Source of the DNA: Blattamonas nauphoetae
Lineage: Eukaryota > Preaxostyla > Oxymonadida
Length of the DNA stretch: 64,000 bases
Direction of reading: 5' to 3'
Assembly (NCBI GenBank): GCA_033064195.1
Contig: JARBJD010000123.1
Coordinates: forward strand, 62,001 to 126,000
Both the position numbers and the translations under genes were made by a program. Below the pieces are notes generated by a model. The model had not been told where the DNA came from and ran no database searches. It worked only from the letters and a program-made list of their open reading frames with translations. The first letter of the stretch is position 1, and each line of letters opens with the position of its first letter. Shown here piece by piece: positions 23,700-34,900 of the stretch.

Positions 23700-24490
23700 G
23701 CCGAAATTCATTAAACCGCCATAAATCGAGATTTTTGGTGAGAAATGTAGTTTTGGTGAGAAAACAATTCTGACAAAATTTTGGAGCTAAAGACCCATTA
23801 TTGGGCCCTGTAGCTTCATACGGTATAATGCACACATTTTACCAAACTTTTCGACGCTATTTCCCCACAACCAGCCATCCGTTTTGAACCAAATAAAGTG
23901 CATTATATTCGGAATGATCTCGACAAAACATGCTCAAAAAAGAAATATTTGTTCCCACATAATTGTTGGTCGAGAAAAATGGTGTTTTTTCGTAACTTCC
24001 CAAATTCCCAACCTTTTTTTCCCTTTTTTTTCTAAAAATTCATTACACCAAAAAAACGTTTCTGTGGAAAATTTCATCAAAATTGGTCTGCAGGTTGTGG
24101 AGACATGATTTAGACACACAATAAAAAGGGCCATAAACGAGGTTTTTTGAGGATTTCTCCGATTTGCCTTGATAAAAATTTTTCATTTTTTTTCTTTTTT
24201 TGACCAAATTGGTTTGTTTCAAACCCAGGATCCATGTTGCTGACAGAACCGGGTTAATGACACATCTATTACCCAAAAAAACCGTTTCTACAATATCTCA
24301 ACAACCACTGAACCACTTTTGACATTACCTTGCACAGAACCCTTTTTGTGATGAAACGAACATTTTGAAGCAATTTTGAGACAAAATCCTGGATATTGGT
24401 GTAATTGAATTAAACTCATCTTTTTCTAAATTCCATATTCTTTGAAAACAATCGGTTTATTGTTTGAGCAGCTTTTGGCGAGATCTTGAC
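23700..24490. mobile_element. Rearranged foldback-element copies C and D
   Basis: 23,850-24,110 repeats the core of the foldback family in the same orientation as the 28.8-kb copy (CCACAACCAGCCATCCGTTTTG without its flanks; AAATAAAGTGCATTAT; GGTTGTGGAGACATGA). 24,280-24,490 repeats it in the opposite orientation (ACAATATCTCAACAACCACTG; TTTGTGATGAAACGAACATTTT). Terminal repeats are not clean, so this is probably two partial copies, one inserted into or recombined with the other. Confidence 0.6.
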
Positions 24491-24499
24491 GAGAACAAT

Positions 24500-24832
24500 A
24501 TACCTAATTTTGATAATTCCTGTTCGTGGAGGGTGTTATCGTCTTCACCATTGTTATCCTCAATTTTGTCGTCTTTTCATTCTCACATCAACCGAACGGA
24601 TGATCCTAAACCGATCACACTCGATCATTTCTCGTTGACTGATGCAGAAGTGCGTTTGGTCGTGTTTCTGTTCTCGGAACACACGATTACTGATGCGGTT
24701 CGCTCACTCCGACTCTCGTTTGTGGAAACTGTGATCTTCACTCGTCTTTCAACGGCCATCCAACAGCAGGCCATTCGCTGCGATGCTGATTTTGGGCGAT
24801 ATCTGGTTTCGATCGTTTCGGATTACCTGTAG
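24500..24832 (+). pseudogene. Host gene fragment, unknown family
   Basis: The open frame to TAG 24830 encodes a protein-like stretch (FSLTDAEVRLVVFLFSEHTI, TDAVRSLRLSFVETVIFTRL, then QQAIRCDADFGRYLVSIVSD). It directly abuts the foldback-element remnant upstream and has no convincing start codon. Composition is coding-like and unlike the surrounding AT-rich repeat DNA. I read it as an isolated piece of a host gene; the family is not recognised. Confidence 0.35.
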
Positions 24833-25035
24833 CCGGCGAACTTTCACTTCTACATGAAACGGTCGCATGAAGAAGCGTATCTGCTCCCAACGATCCATCA
24901 GACGATCTTTGACGAGGTAGTGAAGCCGATGTCAGTATGTGTAGAGTGTCTGTTAGCACAGAAATTAATATGACGATTCGCTCTTCTCGACGGCTCATCA
25001 CTCCACTCTCTTCCGAATACTGATCCATCTCTCGT

Positions 25036-25160
25036 CGTTGTATACTCCAACGATCGGAGTTCTTGTATTCTTTTCCTATTGTTATTCATCATCGATCAAA
25101 AAGTCTCTTGTCGCTCTTTACGTAACATTAATGAATAATAATCATCAAGATATGTAGGAT
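25036..25160. repeat. Rearranged duplicate of the COG3 5' end
   Basis: 25,087-25,160 (minus) matches COG3 exon DNA at 18,536-18,600: it encodes TNPTYLDDYYSLMLRKERQE against COG3 TNSTYLGDYYTLTLPKERQE. Next to it, 25,045-25,083 matches the COG3 exon/intron boundary at about 18,658-18,700 (CGGAGTTCTTGTATTCTTTT against AGGAGTTCTTGTATCCTTTT), but in the opposite relative orientation. So two neighbouring COG3 pieces were copied here and one is inverted. Identity is roughly 80% by eye. Not functional. Confidence 0.65.
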
Positions 25161-26645
25161 TTGTATCAATAGATGGATTTGTGTATGGATGGTTTGCTTC
25201 TTCTTCTCATCATCCCGAATTCACGATGAACTCTCGATCGGTGATTTGTTGTTCTAATGCGGGTGAGAAACTTAGTTGTGCTGTCAACAATTTCCACACA
25301 TGAGGTGTCGATAGGACTGCAAAACCTTGTTTCTTGTCGAATCTTGTGTAAAATCGCGGTGGTTTTCCGATCACAAATATGGTTCGACAAAGAAAAACTG
25401 AGTACTGAGCGTTTTTTCAGTATTCGCTGAGTAAAAATCGAACAAAAGAGCTCAATTTTATGATCTGAACATTTGAGTCCATCTTCTCTGCTAGTAGTTA
25501 ACTCTTCACCAAATTGTCTAGGATTCAATTTTGAATTGTGGTACATATTGATTGGTGTAAAACCATCGAGTGACATTGAAAAGAGAGCGAAAAGAGAACG
25601 ATCGAATTCACAATCACTGTAATTTCAGAGCCTCTGAAATCGATATTGGATGCACACTTGAGTGAAAAGCTTTGAAATCAGAGAAAAGTTTGACTACCTA
25701 TCCTGAAATACTTCATTTTCTCATGTAAAAGAAATGAATTGAATACTCTTTCTGATTGGTTCCAGATTTAATTCAACAATAATGTCTTCTCATTGGGCCG
25801 AATTCCAATTGGAGTTGTGAATCACGATTTCAGATTTGGGTCTTCGAACATTTTTATGATGTCAAAAATTCTGACCCACTTCCAGCCAACCTTTTCATGG
25901 TCTGAATTATTCTCATTTTCAACTCTTTTGAATCCATACTCGTGAAAATCTGTTCGACTCACATCAAACTTCTCCACTCGCTTTCAATGACGTCAGAATG
26001 ATTTGGGTGAGAATTTTTGAGATCGTAAAAAAATTCGAGAATCCGATTCAGATAACGAGACAAATCCCTCGAGCCAGTATTTTGTCGAATTTCACAAGAA
26101 TGACATCGAAGAGTATCTCCAACGAATCTTTGAGAATGGACAATATCTATCTCGGTTGTGTGATGAGACGAGATTCGAAGATGTGCATTTGAACTTTTTT
26201 TGGTATCAAAAATACTCACCAATTTGATAGATACCAGTCTCACAATATCAGTAACAACTCTAAGGTGGAATGAATCAAATATGATTTTCTGATCTTCTGA
26301 ATAAATTCGCTTCTGTTTTTGTATCCTCTTTTCTCTCTCTCCATCGTCAGAACAATGGATTCAATCTGTCTTTCAGGATAAAATCAAATGTCCAGGGCAT
26401 CAACAACACCATCAACACGCTTTCGTGGACAGTTAACACGGATATATCCATGAGTCGCCAGAGGACAAAACTCAATCAATTTCGACTCCGAGGCAGGTAT
26501 GGAGAGAGTGGTGGGCACGAGTGGGATTGAACCTGATTGAAGTCGAAATGAAGAAAAAAAGAGGAGAAAGAGCCGAAGATGAGAATGACAAATCGGAAGT
26601 AGGAACAAACCATTACTCTTTTTATGATGCACAATCGATTTCAGA
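25161..26645. other. Stretch without a supportable gene
   Basis: Several short open frames occur on both strands (largest 136 codons at 25,166-25,576, minus), but none has a recognisable motif, a good start or a splice chain. AT-rich, probably decayed or spacer DNA on the left flank of the transposon at 26,654. Confidence 0.3.
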
Positions 26646-26653
26646 TACTACCT
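26646..26653. repeat. Left 8-bp target-site duplication (TACTACCT) of transposon 2
   Basis: TACTACCT directly precedes the inverted-repeat end AGGCATGGCTGACCGGC and recurs exactly at 31,894-31,901 after the opposite end. The match does not extend to a ninth base on either side. Confidence 0.8.
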
Positions 26654-27008
26654 AGGCATGGCTGACCGGCACTGACCGGTCAGTTTTCATCGAAAAGTAC
26701 TGACGGTCACTGACCGGAGAAATATCGGAACCCATAATCGAGATTTACCATTTCTCCGAGGTGGCTTTTATAGAAACCGAAATTCGAATCAATTTCACGA
26801 TTATTCACATTATTACCTCGAATTGACCATTATTGAATCATTATCACTTCAATGAAGCAGTTTCACTCACATTTTAAGACATTTGGGTGAGAGTCTGAGC
26901 GAAGTCAAAACTGCCTGAGATGACTTCTCTCAAATTTTACTCATATTCTGACAACATTTCGAATAAAAATAGAGAAACAGAAACATGAGGGAAACGTGTC
27001 AAAACATG

Positions 27009-29555
27009 TTAATGATAAGGTAGATTCGTGACAGAAAGGTTGCCCAGCTTCTTGACCAATCGAGTGCTTGGAGTCCGTGTACCATATGGTCGATTCAGTA
27101 GTACTTCATCATCAGATTCTGATTCATTCTCTGTCCGTCTTTGCGGCCTCTTAAATTTGGTGATTTTGCTCAGAATTGAGTTGATCTCTTCAGGAGATAT
27201 CGACTCACTGGATGTGTCCGTCTTCATGGCTAGGAGGAGAGCATTACGTCGCTCGACACGACATAGCGTATCGTGTTTTGTCGGACATTCTGAGACGGGA
27301 GTCTGTTCCGGATATGATCTGATCACTCTTGGAGGCGTAGATTTTGGCTTCACAAATTGGACAATTGTCCACAGGTTGAGAGGAAGACATGCAAATGGCG
27401 AAGCGTATACACAGCCATTTTCGACTTTAAAATTCAGAAAATCTTTGATGCGTGGGAGGGTGTACGTCTCAAAGAGTTCTGTTGACTCAATTTCCACCAA
27501 ATGGAAACTGTGTGAAGGCGGAATATGTTTCAGTTTGATCTGTGAACGAAAAAGTCGATAAGTTGTTGAACTGTCGTAATTGAGTTGTCAATTTTGGATG
27601 ATCGGAGACAGCTTGCGAGGACTCCGAAGGCTCCGTCGCAGACGCACTTCCCATGCCCCTCGCAAAAAGGCGACTGATACCGTGCATTGGGGTAGATAGG
27701 CCTGTAATCCAAAGAAAACAAAATGGAGAAAAGAGCCGGAACGAAAATGAGGGCCAGTATCGGACCAAAGATATAGGTGGGTGAGAGAACGAAAGTCAGA
27801 CATGAGAAGGAGATCTCTGAAGCAATGGATGACATGTTGTGTGTCATGATTTAGTGTTTTCGAGAGGAAGTGGAAATATCGAATTTGGTGGGTTTGATCA
27901 TCTTGTTTTGTGAACAGTGCAAAACCAAGATGGGATATTTGCTGTTTCTTATAAAAATCTTTGGAATGTTGTTCAGGGGAGACGCACAGGCGCCAATTTT
28001 CTTTGAAATCAAAGACGAGCAGTCCTTGTCCCTTTTGGAGTTGTTCCACTTGAGAATGATACGAGTCTCTTGTTATTCTCGCTTGTTCCTTGTGGTCTTC
28101 GAGAATTTGTTTCTCTCTTTTCTCTCCTTGCGAGAGTTCTCTTCCTTGACTGTGAAGTGATGATTCCTGCCGCTTCAGTTGATCCAGTCTTCCGCAACGA
28201 TTGCATATATCCGTCCTCCTTCTTGGTTTTGAGAGATGCTTGCAAAATCGGCGAAATGACGATTTCGAGATTCGATTTGCTGGATGTTCTTGACAGTACA
28301 ACTGATGTAGGTTTTTGAGAATCATTGAGAGTTCGAGCCGACCATTTCCATTTATATCTGTCTGTATTGAATTTTTTGGGGAGATTGTCATGGTCCCTTG
28401 ATTGTTCTTGTCGGACCGCTTCTTCAACGAATTCAGGTTTTGTTTTTTTGTTTGTGCTGTACACGATTCCACTGAATGTTTGTGAAGGAATGTGTGGACC
28501 AGTATCTGTGTTTCCACGGGAATTGAATGTCTGGATTGGTTTTGGATTGGTGATCTTTCTGGTGGGTATAAATTCAGGCGCTTCAAACGATATGGATGGC
28601 GTAGAGTGTTTTGATCTATACCAAATCGGTATTTTTTGAAGTCTTCAAAGGTGAAGACTTGCAGAAGAGCAGTGAGCAGGAGAACTTTGGAGTGCTTGGA
28701 CATTGATAAGAATGCGAGACGAAGTTGTTTCATTAGGCTGTCGAAGGATTCTACTTGAAGAGAATAAGAAGTTAGAAATGACAGAAATAAACCAAGATGT
28801 TTGCGACGAAGGGCATCTTCCACTTTCTTTCCTTCTGATAGATCCACTCAAAACCCGGAATTTCTCCTAAACCCGGAACATGGGGGTTGAAAGATACATA
28901 TTGGGCAAACTAAGAAAAAAATAAAATTTGAGAATTATAGACCGACGCAAATCAGAGAAACCCTCAAAATACTGTATACAGCAACAATGCCTACATTTTT
29001 CTCAACTTTTTTGGATCGTTTCTCCACAACCAGCCATCCGTTTTGCACCAAATAAAGTGCATTGTTATCGTAAACATCTCGACAAAAGCTGCTCAAAAAT
29101 GAAAGATATTTTTTCTAAGACTTTTTCTCGAGAAAAATATGGGTTTTTTTCTATTTTCCCAAATATCCAGCATTTTTTCTCCAATGTTTTCTCAAATTGT
29201 TCGTTTCATCAAAAAAACGTTTTTGTGAAAATTTTCATCAAAATCGGTTCACAGGTTGTGAAGATATGACCAGTTCTCCTGATTCAAACAGGTCCAAAAG
29301 AGGTATTTTGAGGGTTTCTCTGATTTGCGTCGGTCTATAATTCTCAAATTTTATTTTTTTCTTAGTTTGCCCAATATGTATCTTTCAACCCCCATGTTCC
29401 GGGTTTAGGAGAAATTCCGGGTTTTGAGTGGATCTATCAATCGTAAACTTGAGTAGGGCCTCCGGGTTCAGATGATCGAGTTCTTTCGCTCTATTGATGA
29501 TCTGTCTGGCACGAGTTTGACTTGTTTTACGTGTTACGCGATATTCGGTATTCAT
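27009..29555 (-). pseudogene. DDE/D transposase of transposon 2, interrupted
   Basis: The frame starts at ATG 29555 (MNTEYRVTRKTSQTRARQII), is interrupted by the foldback element (28,836-29,439), resumes with DLSEGKKVEDALRRKHLG and continues to about 27,700. Motifs in order: a zinc-like ICNRC pair followed by DHKEQARITRDSYHS; first Asp in LLVFDFKENWRL; a conserved LSKTLNHDTQHV; second Asp in LYLWSDTGPHFRS; third acidic residue in EGHGKCVCDGAFG. A frame change between SFLHFVFFGLQ and YQSPFCEGHGK (about 27,700) has no clean intron explanation and is probably a frameshift. A 32-nt GT-AG intron (27,540-27,571) joins KIDNSITT to IKLKHIPPSHSFHLVEIEST. The C-terminal tail is Ser/Glu/Lys-rich. Without the insertion the protein would be about 620 aa. 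Confidence 0.75.
28836..29439. mobile_element. Foldback/MITE-like element, copy A (604 bp), nested in the transposase gene
   Basis: Near-perfect terminal inverted repeats of about 120 bp: left TGATAGATCCACTCAAAACC, GGAACATGGGGGTTGAAAGA, TTGGGCAAACTAAG; right is the exact mirror (CTTAGTTTGCCCAATATGTA, CCCCCATGTTCC, GAGTGGATCTATCA). The core carries AACCAGCCATCCGTTTTG and AAAAAAACGTTTTTGTG, shared with copies B-D. It splits the transposase frame after LLKFTID. The duplicated target is short and ambiguous (TA or AT). The high match between its arms indicates a younger insertion than copies B-D. Confidence 0.85.
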
Positions 29556-30083
29556 TCTGATCAGACCCAAGTTTTGACATCATCCAGATTCTTGCCCATT
29601 TCTTGCCGGAACGATCTCAAAAACAGTAATGGGCATCTGATCGATTGAGATTCCGGACACATCAATTCGTTTTATTTAAACATGTCATCAATATGAAAGT
29701 TATATTTGGAATATTTCTTGAAATTTGACTTATATTGTTTTTGAAGTCTCCTAAGAGTCAAAGAATGTAATTTTGTTTGAACCAAATCAACCGTGAGATC
29801 GCTCGATTTAGGCATGATAATGTTCATCTAATTCTCTCAGTGATTTCTGAAAAGGTCCAAAAATGAAGAAAAATACGAATATGACTCTCCAAATGTCACT
29901 TTATCTTTGAAACACTTTCTGTCTCCTTCCTTCTCATCTCAAACCTCGAGATCGCAGCTTCTCCTCCAAAACGAACGCAACATGATGGATTACATCCTCC
30001 CACACGTGAAAACTCAGTCCAAAAGGCGGTTCTTCGTTTTCAATCAGTTCGGCATCAACATCTTTCGGGCTTTCCAATTCTAT

Positions 30084-31815
30084 CTAGAAAGTGATTGAAT
30101 TTCGGATCCTGTGAACAGCATCTAATGATGCAAGCGAAAGAAATGATGTTTTGCCTGTTCCACTCAGCGGAGACTGTTGTGGGAACGGTTCGAAACTTTC
30201 AGGGACGGACAACTCTGTCTTTGGAGTGGAGAGATTCTGAGTTGTGAAATATGGGCTTGAAGCATCCTCGATGCGAGTTGGGAGGGTGGGCGAGAGTGCG
30301 CTTGTTTCGAAATGCGGTTTGTTCAAGTTTTTCCATTTTCTGATTGAGGCGGATGGTTGGGAGAGAAATGACCACTCCAAGCTCTGTCACATTCAAAAGG
30401 GCTTCTGTTTCTTGATTTTGTTGTGGGGTGGTGTGGTTTTCTCCATCATCGGGTAAATTTGGGGATCCAACATTCTCACTTTTCCACTCTCGTAATCCAG
30501 AAACTAAATGAAGAAACACCTCGTCAATCCGCTTCCGTTGCTTCCTGTTCCACAGTCGTAAGTGATTTCTTGTCTGGGCGGGCTGTTTTCGATTGTTCCT
30601 TCGCTTCGTGATCAAGAACCCGCGCTCGCTCCATTCTTCGCTTCTCGATGGTTTCAGATTCACGATAAAGGCGAGCTGTGAGAGAGTCGATTCTGTTTTG
30701 TTCCAATGTCACTTTCTTTGGTGATATTTCGTCTGAAGGGAGCACAATTCGCTTTCGAAATGTTGTTTTCGGCTCTTCCTTCTCGTCGTGTTCGTTGTCC
30801 AACCGTTCTTTCCGATTTTTCTTGGTTACTTCAAGGTACTTCTGTTGTGCGATTTCTTTTCCATCTTTTCAGTTAATTCCTGCGAGATTTGTGTGGTGTC
30901 GTTCATCCGATCTGAAGAGTGTGCACTTCGAATGGTCCTTCCTCCAACATGTGATGAACCTCGTAAAGAATCTTTGAATTGTGGAGTATCTTCTTCGAGG
31001 GCCGATTGTGATTCCTTCCTCTTCATCGCGTCTTTATACAGTCTCGTGGTAACGGACTCGTCTTCTTCAGCAAGTGTTCGACGAGTACTTGTGAGATTTT
31101 GGCTCTTTTTGCGAATTGTCGGATGGAAAGTGCATTCGGAATGCGGCGGCTGATCGTCGGTTTCTCCATACACCCTTCCTTCCACAACATGTCTCGGTTC
31201 TGCAAGCTGCTTATAATGTACGTAGTTTCGTCGTTTGGCGTCTTCATACAGTTTGTTCACAATCTTTGTCTTTTCCTTTTCTGTTATCTGTTTTGTTTTT
31301 GGAGTTTCGTTCTTCTCTTTTTCTCTCGCTGCTTGTTCTCTCTTGTCTCTGATTTCTTCTCCTTGTCGTGTCAGTCGTTCGATTTTGTCGGGATTGGAGG
31401 CAGTGGTGGCGTGAATGGATTGATGATGTCTGCGCCAGCGTCGGGTTGTTGGAGCGGCTTTTGAGGAAGAGGAGCATCAGATTCGGAGTCTTCTTCAACT
31501 TCCTCTTCTTCATAGCTCTCATCTTCCTCTTCCCATTCTGATTCTTCTTCTTCTTCAGTTTGAAGGAATTGTTGATGCATTGCGGTTACTTGGGAAACAA
31601 GATGGGAGTACACAGTGTTTGGCAAATTATATTTGTCGCAGAATGCATGACAAACAGCCTCCTCTTCCTTGTTCTCATAAAACTGAAGTGTGAAGAGAGG
31701 CTGACGAAAAAGAGAAACATACAAAGAGGGTTGCCTTCTCACCACGAATTTGAAGTTAATCTGAACATGAATCTCAGCAATTTTGTCATATTCTTGATTA
31801 AAACATGCAATTTAC
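30084..31815 (-). pseudogene. Captured host gene: LYxDA-repeat coiled-coil protein, decayed
   Basis: Minus-strand pieces, in order but in changing frames, encode an N-terminal globular segment (YDKIAEIHVQINFKF, 42-nt intron, PLFTLQFYENKEEEAVCHAF, CDKYNLPNTVYSHLVSQV), a Glu-rich linker, then KLYEDAKRRNYVHYKQL, SECTFHPTIRKKSQNL, TRLYKDAMKRKESQ and ARLYRESETIEKRRMERARV. Proteins with a small ubiquitin-like or PFU-like N-terminus followed by LYxDA and CTFHPTI repeats occur in many protists and are often linked to flagella. The 5' end is missing: a TAA precedes IACFNQEYDK and the transposon end lies about 75 bp further. At least three frame changes (about 31,400, 30,860 and 30,540) mark it as a dead, truncated copy inside the transposon. 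Confidence 0.6.
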
Positions 31816-31893
31816 AAATCAAGAGAGATCTGACCCTTATACGAATTCTGAGGTGACACTGACCGGCACTTTTGGCCGGTCAGCCATGCCTAT

Positions 31894-31901
31894 TACTACC
31901 T
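31894..31901. repeat. Right 8-bp target-site duplication (TACTACCT) of transposon 2
   Basis: Exact copy of 26,646-26,653. Its last four bases are also the first four bases of the left target duplication of transposon 3. Confidence 0.8.
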
Positions 31902-31905
31902 TATT
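31898..31905. repeat. Left 8-bp target-site duplication (ACCTTATT) of transposon 3
   Basis: ACCTTATT precedes the end TATACATGGCTGAC and recurs exactly at 35,516-35,523 after the mirrored end GTCACCCATGTATA. Confidence 0.8.
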
Positions 31906-34900
31906 TATACATGGCTGACCTGACCAGAAATTCATAAAATCATGAAAACTGACTGACAGTCACTGACATGAGGAAAAAAATTATGGGTCGGATCTCGGAG
32001 AAATTGAAGTTTTGCCGATGATCGAGATCTTCCATCTATGAACGAAAAAGTGACCTATTGTCGGTCACAACAGTCGTAATACCTGTTTTTATGCATAAAT
32101 ACTGAAATTTGGCTCTTTTGTTGCATTGACCCAATTGTGTGGGTGGATCTGCCACTGACTGTCAGTCAAATTTCACTGACATGAGGGTTTTTCTCAATGT
32201 ATAGTGTGTTTTCGAAAGTATGAGTTGAAAAATATCGGAGAGTGAAGTGTGAAGAATGTGTGGTCACAACAAGCCAGTTAGGATTCACCATAGTTGTCGA
32301 GAAAAAGGCTCATGTCAGTGTTTTTTGGGGACAGTCAGTGACTTAAACTTGTCAGTTATGTGTAGCTTTTTTGATCGCTTTTTGTTCTCACATTATTGCT
32401 TCTTTCACTTCACACACAGCTCTTACAGTTGAAATTTGCCTCTTTTTTCATAATACTGTCTCAATCCTGAGAAATAGGTGTTTTTCGTCTTGTCACTTTT
32501 CTTTGTCTTTTCCACGAAGGAGTCCTTCTTTCCTTCTCTTCTTTCTCTTTCGACTTCTTGTTAACGTGTCTTTTTGAAATCCAAATTGAGAAAGCAAATA
32601 TCTTGAAATGATAGACAATGGTGAGATGAGGAAGACGTCTTATCAAAAGTGGAGTGATCCTCAAATGAAAGCGAGATTTGAACGAAGATATGAAAACAAC
32701 GAATAAAGAGGTGAAATTGGCACAGTTGTCCAAGCCGTTATCCGCCATAAATACAAGAACTGAAAGTCAATTTATGAAGACTTGCATTTAAACGAGAAGG
32801 AAGTGAAATAAATGATGAAAATAAGGAAAGCAAACCTATGATGATATTTTAAAGGATGGAGAAACGACTATAATTGCTAAGAATGTGATCAAAGCGAGAA
32901 AGATGGATTGAAAAGGAGAGAATGAGAATGACATTTCATTGAAGAAGGACTGATGCTGGAAGGAAAGAAATGCGAAAACTCTGTGAGAAAGGTGCTAATG
33001 TGAAGAGGTGAGATTATGACAAGCTATATCGTGAAATTGATGAACAAATGATCGAACTAATCCTTGGAAGAGAAGAAACAGTAAAAGAAGCCACTAATGC
33101 GAAAGCAAGTGACATACCGAAAATCATGTGATGTTGAGGTGCGATTGCACCATCACAAAAGTTCACATCCATCATGGATGGCACAAACAGCCCTTCACAA
33201 AATGACGCCCTGGGAGTGATCTATGTGTTTAGAAACAAATCAGATGAAACTGGATATGTGAAGTGTGAAATGATGGACGAATAAAACAATGATGCCCAAG
33301 AGGATAGTATGACAATGCAGACGCTTGAAAGTGGTTTCGACCTCGAACACATCTCCGCCCTGTCGATTACTCGCCGTACCCGACTGGAAGGCGATGGGGT
33401 GATGACAACTTGTGTGGGGGAGGGCGTAGTGTGGTGGGAGGGTGTTGGGAAACGAAAATCTCTCTGGCTCTGACGACTTAACAAGACTTGCAGTGTTGAG
33501 TTGAGAACAGAAAGAGCACCAGTTGGAGCGCTGCCAGTTCGACGAGGTGTGTGTGGGTTTGGGTGGATGAGGAGAGAGACAGAGAGGGATTAGAGTTTGG
33601 GTTCGTCGCGGGATGCGAAAGAAAGAGATTAGTTTCGAGTCAGCTGCGAGGATGGTGGGTGTGTTAACGAGAGACAATGACGACGTGGAGTGCACGCGCT
33701 GAATGGTGAACCCAACACAAGGGTCTTTGAAGAAGGAGACCAACGCAAGTGCGGCGAATTGGTCAGCCAGCTGCAAAGAATGTGTGATGGCGTGAGGTGA
33801 AATGTCAATTGTTTGATTCTCTCCTGTAAGTTCATGTGTGGACGAGGATGGAAAGAGTTGTGAAGAATCGGACAGCCGACACGACTGTGAAGATGGAAGT
33901 GATGTGCTTGACATGTATGTTGATTGGGAGTGGAGCGAGAACGGAAACAAGGGTTGGTTGTGTGACTTGACTGAACACACGTCAGATGTCCAGAGCAGGA
34001 AAGACTGTGTCTGTCTCACCCACATTTTGATTTCGGGATGGCGCTCGATCGTTGTTTCATGTTGGCGGGACAGGTGGTTGCCGAGTAGTGCCTGCGAACG
34101 AACCAATGCCCTTCGCTATCCAAATTGACGTTGTGGAGAGCGTGATGGTCGACGTGGTGGTCTCCTCTAGCCCATCTTGATCGCCCTCTGTCGATCTGCC
34201 ATGTGTGAGCTGTCCGTCGCCAACAGTCAGCGAGAACGGATTCTTTGATGAGTGAGTGTGTGGGACTGGAAGTGTCTGTGCGCGCAGGGCGTCAAACTTT
34301 TGAGTGAAGTGTGTTGTTGAAATGTGATCTTTCATGAAACTCTGAGGCTGCGCCTGGTTAGTCGGCAAGACGGAAGTGTTTCGTCGTTTCGAATGCGATG
34401 TGGACGGATGGACGAGGGGGTTCTGTTTTGGGTTGGTGTTGGCCTGGGCAGAGGAAGTGCGTGGGAGAGATATGTGCAACATGAGTGAACTTTTGGTGAC
34501 AGTCTGTTCGTCCCATTTTGTCGTTTCTGGAGAGAACCACATTGTGGAGAGAGACGACGGTATTTCAGTACTTTCGCAAGATCTTCCTTGTGAAGGTCGG
34601 CTGAGAGGAGAGATGATTTGCCGAATGAGGTGCGACACAACCGAGTGCGGAAAATCCATCAGCACGATCTGTCGTTGTTGTCGAGATGGAGTTTCTCAAA
34701 TTGGACTTCTCAGAGGAGGGTGCTGCGAATGAAGACAATTGGAGAGGATGATTGACTGACTTGGAGCGTTCCATGAGTTCCTGCTGAAGATCGCTAGAAG
34801 TGACATAGAACGAGCGAGAACCGCTTTGGGCGAGATCTGTCGTCTCTATTTTCATCATACCGTCGAGTAGTGATGCTTTTGGTGTTGTGCTTTGCGTTGG

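Larger units (their letters stand above)
26654..31893. mobile_element. Transposon 2: 5.2-kb cut-and-paste DNA transposon with 8-bp TSD
   Basis: The left end AGGCATGGCTGACCGGC is the perfect 17-bp inverted repeat of the right end (read from 31,891 on the minus strand). Subterminal copies of CACTGAC/GGTCAG motifs lie next to both ends, as expected for transposase binding sites. An 8-bp duplication flanks it. Inside, on the minus strand, are a DDE/D transposase gene (27,009-29,555) and a decayed host-like gene (30,084-31,815). A 604-bp foldback element sits within the transposase gene. The element is therefore non-functional as it stands but recent enough to keep perfect ends. Superfamilies with 8-bp duplications include hAT, P, Merlin, Sola1 and Zisupton; the transposase motifs favour a Sola1/KDZ-like group rather than hAT. 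Confidence 0.8.

Noticed and set aside
27028-27561. Plus-strand open frame of 177 codons at the left side of transposon 2
   Set aside because: It is the reverse of the transposase C-terminal exon, which is supported by a clean 32-nt intron join on the other strand.
32790-33270. Possible second transposase remnant in transposon 3
   Set aside because: The stretch has Lys/Glu-rich coding-like composition but many stops in all frames and no DDE-type motif, so it is left as unidentified decayed DNA.
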